Origin: an uncultured Hydrogenophaga sp.
Lineage (GTDB): Bacteria; Pseudomonadota; Gammaproteobacteria; Burkholderiales; Burkholderiaceae_C
Direction of reading: 5' to 3'
Length of the DNA stretch: 64,000 nt
Assembly (NCBI RefSeq): GCF_958439165.1
Contig: NZ_OY288122.1
Location: forward strand, 1-64,000
Each line of letters begins with the position of its first letter. Position 1 is the stretch's first letter. This document shows positions 1 to 7,579 of this stretch, one piece after another. The notes beneath the pieces are model-generated. The model saw nothing but the letters and a program-made list of their open reading frames with translations. It did no database searches and was not told the origin of the DNA. The position numbers and the translations under genes are program-made.

Positions 1-796
1 GGACGGGACGGCCGGGCCAACCAGCTCGCCGGCCAGCCCGACCCACTGGGCGAACCCTGGGCGCTGCCGCTCCAGGAGGCCCGGTTGTCGCGCTTCCTCG
101 CATTGGACGCCAACGAGCGCGGCGACGAGCTGCTGGAGGCCTTCTTCTCGGGCGAAGTGATCGACCTGCAGTCGCGGCTGAACTTCGGCAACCTGGTCCG
201 CCAGAGCGGCAGCGGCAACGACCTGAAGGCCGAGATTTCGCCGGTGGATCTGGAAGCCTTCCGCCGCCTGTACGCCCGGCTGGGCCTGCCGGTGGGCGAG
301 CTGGAAGCCGCCGCCCAGGCCTGGCGCCAGACGCTGCAACAGGCGCTGACCGACCCGCGACCATCGGCCACGGCCCTGATCCCTCAGCGCTTTGCCCAAT
401 TGCGCTGGCTGGGCATCTCCAGCGCCAGCCTGGCGGTGCTGGAGCCGCACGCCACGCTGCTGCCCGGCCGCGCGCCGCTGAACCTGAACACCGCTTCCCG
501 CCGAGGCGCTGGAAGCGGCCATTCCCGACATCGACGCCACCCAGGCCCGGCTGCTGGTGCAGGCCCGGGCGCGCCAGCCGCTGCTGACCCTGGCCGAGGC
601 GCGTCGCGCCCTGTTCGGCGACCGGGTGGTGGATGGCAATCCGCTGTCGGAGATCTACCACGACGTGCGCAGCCGCCATTTCGAGATCCGCGGCCGGCTG
701 CGGCTGGACGACATCACCATCGAGGAGCGGTCGGTGGTGCAGCGCAGCAACCAGGGCGTCAAAGTGCTGTGGCGGGAGCGCTTTTCGCGCAGTTGA
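1..796 (+). pseudogene. gspK: Type II secretion minor pseudopilin GspK, 5'-truncated by window edge and frameshifted
   Basis: GspK is the large minor pseudopilin that caps the type II secretion pseudopilus with GspI and GspJ in the periplasm. The reading frame is open from base 1, so the start lies upstream of the window. The frame reads through a GspK-like alpha domain (WALPLQEARLSRFL, then LNFGNLV) to NLNTAS near 496-498. There the frame shifts: an extra C in the CCC run at 497-499 makes the next residues nonsense, while the +1 frame continues AEALEAAIPDID and ends at 796 with VLWRERFSRS, a normal GspK end. Either the gene is broken or this is a one-base sequencing error. gspL follows 89 bases later. 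Family assignment is good; the state of the gene is uncertain. Confidence 0.8.
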
Positions 797-885
797 CAAC
801 GCTGCAGCGGAATCGCTGAGGGGCCGGACGCCATTTGTCACACGGCTTCCCTAGAATGGTCACAAACCCCACGGAGTAATGCTTC

Positions 886-2151
886 GTGGTGACTTTTCGG
901 CCTTTTCAACGGCCCCACGGCCCCCTTCCTGTGCTCATCGTCTGTCCTGTCGAATTCGACGCCGGCGCGGCTGTGCGCCCCACCAGCGAGCTGGACTGGG
1001 TGCAGCCGGGTGCGGATGCCGCGCCATTGCGCCATGGCCGGGGACCGGTCTCTCTGCTGCCGCGCGGCGACGACGTGGTGCTGGTGCTGCCCCCGCTGGC
1101 GGTGTCATGGCACGCAGTGGCCCTGCCGCGGATGCCGGCCAACCGGGTGCGGGCCGCGCTGGACGGGCTGCTGGAAGACCGGCTGCTCGACGAGGTGGAT
1201 CAGCTGCACCTCGCGCTCGAGCCGGGCGGTCGGCCCGGCCAGACGCTGTGGGTGGCCGCCTGCCGGCGTGAGCCGCTGGCCGCCTGGCTGGCCTTGCTGC
1301 AGGCCGCCGGACACCGTGTGGTGCGCATCGCACCGTCACTGTGGCCGCAAGCCGAAGGCAGCCCGCCGCTGCACTGGGCTTTCGAGTGCCAGGGCGAGGC
1401 GTGGATCTCGCAGCAGGATGTGCACGGCGTGACCTGCCTGCCGCTGTCCGGGGTGGCCGCCCTCGCGGCCCCGGCCGACGCGGGCTCGCGCTGGATGGCC
1501 GATGCTCCCGTGGCCGGCGCGGCCGAAGCAGCCCTGCAGCGGCCGGTGTCGGTCGTGACCTGGCCGCAATGGCTGCAGCGCTGCACCGAGGGCCCCTGGA
1601 ATCTGGCGCAGTTCGGTTTCAGTCTGAGCCACAGTGCTCGGCAGGGACAGAAGCTCGGCCAGCTCTGGCAGCAGTTCTGGCAGGCACCGGCCTGGCGCCC
1701 TGCCCGGCTGGGCGTGGCCGGTCTGGTGGTGGTGCAGCTGCTCGGGCTGAACCTGTCGGCCCAGCAGGAACGGCGTTCGCAGGCCGCCCAGCGTGCGGCC
1801 ATCGACCAGGTGCTGCAGCAGAACTTTCCATCGGTCACGCTGGTGCTCGATGCGCCGGTGCAGATGCAGCGCGAAGTCGAACGCCTGCAGCGCAGTGCCG
1901 GCGTGCTGGGCCGCTCCGACCTGGAGTCGCTGCTGGCCGCGCTGGGCGGCGTGCTGCCGGACAACGGATCGCTGCCCACGCCGGACCAGATCGCCTTTCG
2001 CGACGGCCAGCTGCGGCTCGATGGCTGGCGGGTGGAGGCGGCCCGGCTGCAGGGCCTGCAGGACGGCCTGGCCCAGGCCGGGTGGCGGCTGCAGACCGAC
2101 AGCGAAGGCCTGGTGCTGACCGCACTGCCCAGCCGGGAGGCTCGCCCATGA
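886..2151 (+). CDS. gspL: Type II secretion inner-membrane platform protein GspL
   Basis: GspL (421 aa) links the cytoplasmic ATPase GspE to the periplasmic pseudopilus. The first ~260 residues form the actin-like cytoplasmic domain. One membrane segment lies near residues 267-286 (VAGLVVVQLLGLNLSA), followed by a periplasmic ferredoxin-like part. The GTG at 886 is chosen because GGAG lies 9-12 bases upstream; the next codon is also GTG (889). The stop overlaps the gspM start (ATGA), so the two are translationally coupled. Sequence conservation in this family is low, so position between gspK and gspM supports the call strongly. Confidence 0.9.
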   Translation: MVTFRPFQRPHGPLPVLIVCPVEFDAGAAVRPTSELDWVQPGADAAPLRHGRGPVSLLPRGDDVVLVLPPLAVSWHAVALPRMPANRVRAALDGLLEDRLLDEVDQLHLALEPGGRPGQTLWVAACRREPLAAWLALLQAAGHRVVRIAPSLWPQAEGSPPLHWAFECQGEAWISQQDVHGVTCLPLSGVAALAAPADAGSRWMADAPVAGAAEAALQRPVSVVTWPQWLQRCTEGPWNLAQFGFSLSHSARQGQKLGQLWQQFWQAPAWRPARLGVAGLVVVQLLGLNLSAQQERRSQAAQRAAIDQVLQQNFPSVTLVLDAPVQMQREVERLQRSAGVLGRSDLESLLAALGGVLPDNGSLPTPDQIAFRDGQLRLDGWRVEAARLQGLQDGLAQAGWRLQTDSEGLVLTALPSREARP

Positions 2152-2669
2152 ATGCCTGGATGTCGATCATCGGCCCGCTGCGCGAGGAAGCGCAGACGAG
2201 GCTGGCTGCGCTCAGCGCCCGTGAACGCCGGATGCTGGCCGCGATGGCCGTTGTGTTGCTGATCGGGCTGCTGCTGGCGGTGGCCGTGCTGCCGGCATGG
2301 CGCACCCTGGCAGCCGCGCCGGCACAGCAACAGGAACTCGACGCCCGCATGGCCCGCATGCAGCAGCTCGCCGCCACGGCCGCCGACCTCAAGGACAGCG
2401 GAGCCGCACAGGCACCGGCACCGGCCGAGGTGCAGCGCGCACTGGAAACGGCCACCTCGCGCCTGTCGGCCGCGTCCCGGGTGAGCATCACCGCCGGCCA
2501 GGCCACCCTGACCGTGCGCGACGCCGAACCGGCTGCCCTGGCGGCCTGGATCGAGCAGGCGCGCATCAATGCCCGCCTCACCCCGGTGAATGCCGAGCTG
2601 CGCCGGGGCGATGACGGCCGCTGGAACGGCACCCTGGTGCTCGGCGGCCCGGTTTCCGGCGGCAACTGA
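2148..2669 (+). CDS. gspM: Type II secretion assembly-platform protein GspM
   Basis: GspM (173 aa) is a small bitopic inner-membrane protein that pairs with GspL. A short cytoplasmic N terminus with the typical SARERRML stretch precedes one membrane helix near residues 30-48 (MAAMAVVLLIGLLLAVAVLP). The periplasmic rest contains the family's conserved Ala-rich coiled region and a ferredoxin-like end (NARLTPVNAELRR). The ATG overlaps the gspL stop by four bases. The length is normal for the family. Confidence 0.9.
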   Translation: MNAWMSIIGPLREEAQTRLAALSARERRMLAAMAVVLLIGLLLAVAVLPAWRTLAAAPAQQQELDARMARMQQLAATAADLKDSGAAQAPAPAEVQRALETATSRLSAASRVSITAGQATLTVRDAEPAALAAWIEQARINARLTPVNAELRRGDDGRWNGTLVLGGPVSGGN

Positions 2670-2677
2670 ACCCCGGG

Positions 2678-3484
2678 ATGCCCATGCGCAGCGCCCCCGC
2701 CATCGCCCGACCCGCCGCGCTGTGGTCAGCCGCTGCCGCAGGCCTGCTGCTCGCGCTGGCGGCCTTCGCACCCGCCCGCTGGTTGACCGACCGTGTGGCC
2801 GATGCCACCGCCGGCCAGGTGCAGCTGGTGAATGCACGCGGCACGGTCTGGAGCGGTTCAGCCGACCTGGTGCTCAGCGCCGGTGCCGACAGCCGCGACC
2901 GCGCCGGCCTCCCGGGCGGGCTGCAGTGGCGCCTGCGCCCCGGACTGACCGGCGCCTGGCCCGCCCTGCACCTGGGGCTGAGCCTGCCCTGCTGTGCAAC
3001 GGCGCCGCTGCAACTGTCCACCCACCCCTCAGCCGACGGCTGGCGCATCGCTGCTGCGGCCTGGGAAGTGTCCTGGCCAGCCGGTCTGATGGCCGGGCTG
3101 GGCACGCCCTGGAACACCCTTCAGCTGCAGGGCCGACTGCGTCTGCAGACCGACCCGCTCCAGGCCCGCTGGCAGGAGGGCAGCTGGGTGCTCGATGGCC
3201 GGGCCGCCCTGCATGCCACCGACATCGCGTCGCGCCTGGCCACGGTGAGCCCGCTGGGCAGTTACCGGGCCACGCTGGACGCCGCCGACGGACTGCCACC
3301 GCGCATCGGCGTGCGCACCGAATCGGGCGCGCTGCAGATCGAGGGCAGCGGCAGCTGGCGCGGCGGTCGCCTGCGCTTCGCCGGCGAAGCCCGGGCCGAC
3401 CCCGCACACCAGGCCGATCTGGCCAACCTGCTCAACCTCATGGGACGGCGCCGCGGCGACCGTTCACTGCTCCAGATGGGCTGA
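2678..3484 (+). CDS. gspN: Type II secretion protein GspN
   Basis: This 268 aa protein has an N-terminal membrane anchor (about residues 13-32) and a periplasmic domain with the GspN hallmark GTVWSGSADLVL, then PLGSYR later in the chain. GspN occurs in a subset of type II systems and is thought to help secretin or platform assembly; its exact role is not settled. It starts 8 bases after gspM. ATG codons at 2678 and 2684 are both possible; I used the first. Its place between gspM and gspD fits a Burkholderiales-type operon order. Confidence 0.85.
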   Translation: MPMRSAPAIARPAALWSAAAAGLLLALAAFAPARWLTDRVADATAGQVQLVNARGTVWSGSADLVLSAGADSRDRAGLPGGLQWRLRPGLTGAWPALHLGLSLPCCATAPLQLSTHPSADGWRIAAAAWEVSWPAGLMAGLGTPWNTLQLQGRLRLQTDPLQARWQEGSWVLDGRAALHATDIASRLATVSPLGSYRATLDAADGLPPRIGVRTESGALQIEGSGSWRGGRLRFAGEARADPAHQADLANLLNLMGRRRGDRSLLQMG

Positions 3485-3521
3485 CGCCCGCCGACGCACG
3501 ACACCCCACAGGGACACCGAC

Positions 3522-5708
3522 ATGAACGCCTCGCGCCCCGACACCCCTTGCAGCGACCGCCCGGCCCGGACCGGTTCCACCACCCACCGGTTGCGCCGGA
3601 CGCTCACCGGCACCCTGCTGGCCCTGGGGCTGGCCAGCCTGCCGCTGCAGGCCCAGCCGGTGCGCAGCAACGAGCCGGTGACGCTGAACTTCGTGGGCGC
3701 CGAGATCGAGGCGGTGGCCCGCACCATGGCCACCATCACCGGGCGCAATGTGGTGGTGGACCCGCGGGTGCAGGGGCAGATCACGCTGGCCACCGACCGA
3801 CCGGTGACCCCTGCTGCTGCCGTCAACCAGTTTGCGGCCGCACTGCGGCTGCAGGGCTTTTCGCTGGTGGACACCGGCGGGCTCTACAAGGTGGTGCCGG
3901 AGGCCGACGCCAAGCTCATGGGCAGCGTGGTGGTGGGCACAGGCGGCCCGGGCGCCGCGCCGAACACGGTGGTGACACAGATCTTCCGGCTCAACCACGA
4001 ATCGGCGAACAACCTGGTGCCGGTGCTGCGCCCCCTGATCGGGCCGAACAACACCATCAACGTCAATCCGGGCAACAACTCGCTGGTCATCACCGACTAC
4101 GTGGACAACCTGCAGCGCATCGGCCGCATCATTGCCTCGCTCGACGTGGCCGGCGCCACCGACATCGAGATCATTCCCCTGCAGCACGCGCTGGCTGCCG
4201 ATCTGGTGCCGCTGGTGCAGCGCCTCATCGAACCGGGCAGCAACGGCGGCGGTGGTGGAGGGGGCAACGGCGCGGCAGCGGCCGGCGACGCGAGTTACCG
4301 CACCACCATCGTGGCCGAGCCGCGCAGCAACAGCCTGGTGCTGCGGGCCGCCAACCCGGCCCGGCTGGCCCTGGTCCGCTCGCTGGTGACGCGACTGGAT
4401 CAGCCCACTGCCGGCGCCAAGGCGGCCGGCAACATCCATGTGGTCTACCTGAAGAACGCCAACGCAGTGGCACTGGCTGCCACGCTGAGGGCAGCCATGT
4501 CCGGCGGCAGTGTGGCGGCGCCGGCATCGGGCGGCGGGCTGCGCAGCGCGGGGGCCACTTCGAGCGGGTTGGCCACCAGCCTGAACACCGGCGGCGGCTT
4601 CGGCGGAACGGGCGGTAACGGCGGCATCGGCACTGCCGGCAGCGGCGGTGCCAGCGCGCCGCTCCAGGGCAGCGACGGCCCCAGCACGGGCGGCCAGATC
4701 CAGGCCGATCCGGCCACCAACTCGCTCATCATCACGGCGCCGGAGCCCCAGTACCGGCAGCTGCGCGCCGTCATCGACCAGCTCGATTCGCGGCGTGCGC
4801 AGGTGTATGTGGAGAGCCTGATCGCCGAGGTGAATGCGGACAAGGCGGCCGAGTTCGGCATCCAGTGGCAGGGCGCGTCGGGCCGCGACGGCGACCGCAC
4901 CATCGGCCTGCTCGGCACCAATTTCGGCAGCGGCGGCCGCAGCATCGTCGACTTGTCGAAGCAGGACGATTTTTCGCCGGCACCGGGTCTCAACCTGGGC
5001 ATCGCGCGGCGCAACAACGGGGTGTACGTGCTGGGTTTCCTGGCCCGCTTCCTGCAGCAGAACGGCGACGGCAACATCCTCTCCACCCCCAACCTGCTGA
5101 CCCTGGACAACGAGGAAGCTCGCATCGTCATCGGCCAGAACGTGCCCTTCGTGACCGGTCAGTTCACCAACACCGGCGCAGCCAATGGCGCCGTCAACCC
5201 GTTCCAGACCATCGAACGCAAGGATGTCGGTCTGACCTTGCGGGTGCGGCCGCAGATCAGCGAGAACGGCACCATCAAGATGACCATCTACCAGGAGGTC
5301 AGCAATGTGCAGCCCCAGTCGGTGAATTCGCCCACCGGCCTGATCACCAACGTGCGCAGCATCGAATCGACCGTGCTGGTGGACGACGGCGCCATCGTGG
5401 TGCTGGGCGGCCTGCTGCAGGACGAATACGCCGGCAACCAGGACAAGGTGCCCGGCCTGGGCGACGTGCCGTTGCTGGGCAACCTGTTCCGCAACGAGAG
5501 CCGCAGCCGCCGCAAGACCAACCTGATGGTGTTCCTGCGGCCGGTGGTCATGCGCGACAGCCGCGAGACCACCAACCTGGCGCTGGACCGCTACGACCTG
5601 ATGCGTGCCGCCCAGCGCGATGTGCAGCCGGCCAACAGCAGCGTGCTGCCCATCAACGAGGCGCCGGTGCTGCCGCCGCCCACCGAAGCCCCCAAGGTCC
5701 GGCCGTGA
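3522..5708 (+). CDS. gspD: Type II secretion outer-membrane secretin GspD
   Basis: GspD (728 aa) forms the outer-membrane channel through which folded proteins leave. A long basic N region and hydrophobic stretch (residues ~24-42) form a signal peptide with likely cleavage after LQA44. The N0 domain follows (VTLNFVGAEIEAV), then N1-N3 with a Gly-rich linker of low complexity in N3 (near residues 245-255 and again 320-395). The C-terminal secretin barrel ends in the family signature KVPGLGDVPLLGNLF and NLMVFLRPVVM. The stop overlaps the gspE GTG start. The Gly/Ser-rich insertions are longer than I would expect but common in secretins. Confidence 0.96.
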   Translation: MNASRPDTPCSDRPARTGSTTHRLRRTLTGTLLALGLASLPLQAQPVRSNEPVTLNFVGAEIEAVARTMATITGRNVVVDPRVQGQITLATDRPVTPAAAVNQFAAALRLQGFSLVDTGGLYKVVPEADAKLMGSVVVGTGGPGAAPNTVVTQIFRLNHESANNLVPVLRPLIGPNNTINVNPGNNSLVITDYVDNLQRIGRIIASLDVAGATDIEIIPLQHALAADLVPLVQRLIEPGSNGGGGGGGNGAAAAGDASYRTTIVAEPRSNSLVLRAANPARLALVRSLVTRLDQPTAGAKAAGNIHVVYLKNANAVALAATLRAAMSGGSVAAPASGGGLRSAGATSSGLATSLNTGGGFGGTGGNGGIGTAGSGGASAPLQGSDGPSTGGQIQADPATNSLIITAPEPQYRQLRAVIDQLDSRRAQVYVESLIAEVNADKAAEFGIQWQGASGRDGDRTIGLLGTNFGSGGRSIVDLSKQDDFSPAPGLNLGIARRNNGVYVLGFLARFLQQNGDGNILSTPNLLTLDNEEARIVIGQNVPFVTGQFTNTGAANGAVNPFQTIERKDVGLTLRVRPQISENGTIKMTIYQEVSNVQPQSVNSPTGLITNVRSIESTVLVDDGAIVVLGGLLQDEYAGNQDKVPGLGDVPLLGNLFRNESRSRRKTNLMVFLRPVVMRDSRETTNLALDRYDLMRAAQRDVQPANSSVLPINEAPVLPPPTEAPKVRP

Positions 5709-7138
5709 AGTACCCGCTGCCCTACGCCTTCGCCCGTGAACACCACTGGCTGATCGAGCAGGAGCACGACGGGGCACCCGCCGTGCTCCTGGGTGCCGTG
5801 CTGGATGCCGGTGATCCGGTGCGTCACCGGCAGCGTGCATCGGCGCTTTCGGAGCTGGTGCGCTGGCAGGGCGGTCAGCCGCTGCGCGAGGTGCGCTGGC
5901 TGCCGGCCGACGAACTGGCCCAGCGCATCAGCGCAGCCTATGCGGGCAACGAGTCGAGCGCCGCCGCCGTGGTCAGCGAAGTCCAGGGTGTGGCCGACCT
6001 CAGCCGCATGATGCAGGAGCTGCCCGCCATCGAAGACCTGCTGGAGGCCGCCGACGACGCGCCCATCATCCGCATGCTCAACGCCCTGCTGACCCAGGCG
6101 GTACGCGACGGCGCCAGCGACATCCACATCGAGCCCTATGAGCGGCATTCCAGCGTGCGCTTCCGGGTCGACGGCACGCTGCGCGAGGTGGTTCAGCCCA
6201 ACCGGGCCCTGCACGCGGCACTCATCTCGCGCCTCAAGATCATGGCCGAGCTCGACATCTCGGAGAAACGGCTGCCGCAGGATGGCCGCATCAGCCTGCG
6301 CATCGGAACCCGCGCCGTGGATGTGCGGGTGTCCACCCTGCCCGGCGCCCACGGCGAGCGGGCCGTGCTGCGCCTGCTGGACAAGAGCGAGGGCCAGCTG
6401 GAACTCGAATCGGTCGGCATGCAGGGCGAAGTGCTGCGGCGTTTCGACCAGCTGGTGCGCCAGCCCCACGGGATCATCCTGGTGACCGGTCCCACCGGCT
6501 CGGGCAAGACCACCACGCTGTATGCGGCACTGCAGCGCCTGGACGCCGGCAGCAGCAACATCATGACGGTCGAGGACCCGATCGAGTACGAGCTGCCGGG
6601 CATCGGTCAGACCCAGGTGAATGCCAAGATCGACCTGACCTTTGCCAAGGCGCTGCGCGCCATCCTGCGGCAGGACCCGGACGTGATCATGATCGGCGAG
6701 ATCCGCGACTTCGAGACCGCGCAGATCGCCATCCAGGCCTCGCTCACCGGCCACCTGGTGCTGGCCACCCTGCACACCAACGACGCTGCCAGCGCCATCA
6801 CCCGCCTGGCCGACATGGGTGTCGAGCCGTTCCTGCTGAGCTCGTCCCTGCTCGGCGTGCTGGCCCAGCGGCTGGTGCGCAAGACCTGCACGGCCTGCGC
6901 CGGTGCTGGCTGCGAGGTCTGCGGCCACACCGGTTATGCCGGCCGCACCGGGGTGTTCGAGCTGCTGGTGGCCGACGAAGCCCTTCGCGCACTCATTCAC
7001 CGTCAGGCCAGCGAGGCCGAGCTGCGCGAATGTGCGCTGGCCGGCGGCATGGTGCTCATGCGCGACGACGGGAAGCGGCTGGTGCAGTCCGGCATCACCA
7101 CCACGGAAGAGCTGCTCAGGGTCACCCGCGACGTCTGA
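5705..7138 (+). CDS. gspE: Type II secretion ATPase GspE
   Basis: GspE (477 aa) is the hexameric cytoplasmic ATPase that powers pseudopilus assembly. It shows the N1E/N2E region, Walker A GPTGSGKTT at residues 262-270, the Asp box (MTVEDPIEYEL), Walker B (VIMIGEIRD) and the His box (LATLHTND). The tetracysteine zinc site is unusually tight: C395, C398, C403 and C406 with only four residues between the pairs, against about thirty in the classical enterobacterial form. The start is a GTG whose last two bases begin the gspD stop, so translation is coupled. A strong terminator follows at 7167-7199. Confidence 0.96.
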   Translation: MKYPLPYAFAREHHWLIEQEHDGAPAVLLGAVLDAGDPVRHRQRASALSELVRWQGGQPLREVRWLPADELAQRISAAYAGNESSAAAVVSEVQGVADLSRMMQELPAIEDLLEAADDAPIIRMLNALLTQAVRDGASDIHIEPYERHSSVRFRVDGTLREVVQPNRALHAALISRLKIMAELDISEKRLPQDGRISLRIGTRAVDVRVSTLPGAHGERAVLRLLDKSEGQLELESVGMQGEVLRRFDQLVRQPHGIILVTGPTGSGKTTTLYAALQRLDAGSSNIMTVEDPIEYELPGIGQTQVNAKIDLTFAKALRAILRQDPDVIMIGEIRDFETAQIAIQASLTGHLVLATLHTNDAASAITRLADMGVEPFLLSSSLLGVLAQRLVRKTCTACAGAGCEVCGHTGYAGRTGVFELLVADEALRALIHRQASEAELRECALAGGMVLMRDDGKRLVQSGITTTEELLRVTRDV

Positions 7139-7166
7139 GCACACCGCGTCGTTGAACGCGGTTCAG

Positions 7167-7199
7167 AGCCCCCGCCAGCGGATGCTGCGGGGGCTTTTT
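7167..7199 (+). terminator. Rho-independent terminator after gspE
   Basis: A perfect 9-bp stem (AGCCCCCGC at 7167-7175 with GCGGGGGCT at 7187-7195), an 11-base loop and a T run (7195-7199), 28 bases after the gspE stop. It ends the gspK-E transcript before the copper genes and so separates gspF from the rest of the operon. Confidence 0.85.
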
Positions 7200-7202
7200 G
7201 TT

Positions 7203-7214
7203 GACCTTAAGGTC
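7203..7214. promoter_or_regulatory. 12-bp perfect palindrome, possible operator
   Basis: GACCTTAAGGTC is a perfect palindrome four bases after the gspE terminator. Dyads of this type can be regulator sites (for example MerR-family sites), but the regulator is unknown and the length is short enough for chance. Confidence 0.25.
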
Positions 7215-7347
7215 TGCTTTTCCACTCACTTTGTTACGCTGGTTACGTTTTGCTACTTCTGCACCATTTTTGTGACATTCCGCTGTCAGTCGGAGGTTTT
7301 AGCCCCGAAGGACTACTTTTACAGAAACAAAGGTATTCATTTTTTGA

Positions 7348-7365
7348 GGTGACTGATCAGTCACC
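7348..7365. promoter_or_regulatory. 18-bp perfect palindrome, likely operator
   Basis: GGTGACTGATCAGTCACC is fully self-complementary without a loop. It lies in the AT-rich intergenic region 215 bases before the multicopper oxidase start. The shape suits a dimeric repressor of TetR or GntR type; the identity is inference. Confidence 0.4.
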
Positions 7366-7492
7366 CCCCGCCATGACACCGGTTCGGGCTACACAGACTG
7401 TTGATTGACCCCTTGAAGCACTCACCGAAAAATCACGTGCACGGATACCGGTTGTAAGCAAATCTGGCGAACTGCTTCAAATCTTCCCAGAT

Positions 7493-7508
7493 GTTGACTT
7501 TTGTCAAC
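7493..7508. promoter_or_regulatory. Inverted repeat GTTGAC-N4-GTCAAC upstream of the multicopper oxidase gene
   Basis: Two perfect 6-bp arms around TTTT, 71 bases before the ATG at 7580. The arm contains TTGAC, so it may overlap a -35 element and act as an operator; a short mRNA hairpin is the alternative. Confidence 0.35.
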
Positions 7509-7579
7509 GGCGTCCTCCCCGGCAAGGCGACGGCATTCCCCGTTGCATGCCGGCCCCACACCGCGACGGGAGCTTCGAC

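Larger units (their letters stand above)
7200..7579. other. AT-richer intergenic control region before the multicopper oxidase gene
   Basis: About 380 bases without a gene. The stretch 7200-7350 is much richer in A+T than the surroundings. It holds three short palindromes (annotated separately at 7203-7214, 7348-7365 and 7493-7508), so it probably carries the regulated promoter of the multicopper oxidase-SCO pair. I could not pick out a single convincing -35/-10 pair, and no small ORF with coding character is seen. Confidence 0.5.

Noticed and set aside
1200..2837. A long open frame on the minus strand through gspL and gspM
   Set aside because: It is antisense to clear gsp genes, has Arg/Ala/Pro-rich content typical of a high-GC shadow frame, and shows no domain.
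4240..4290. Gly-coding repeat in gspD as a possible tandem repeat element
   Set aside because: It is simple low-complexity coding DNA for a Gly-rich linker, common in secretins.
3438..5840. An 800-codon minus-strand frame opposite gspD
   Set aside because: His/Gly/Val-rich low-complexity translation, a mirror of the secretin codons; no ribosome site and no family features.
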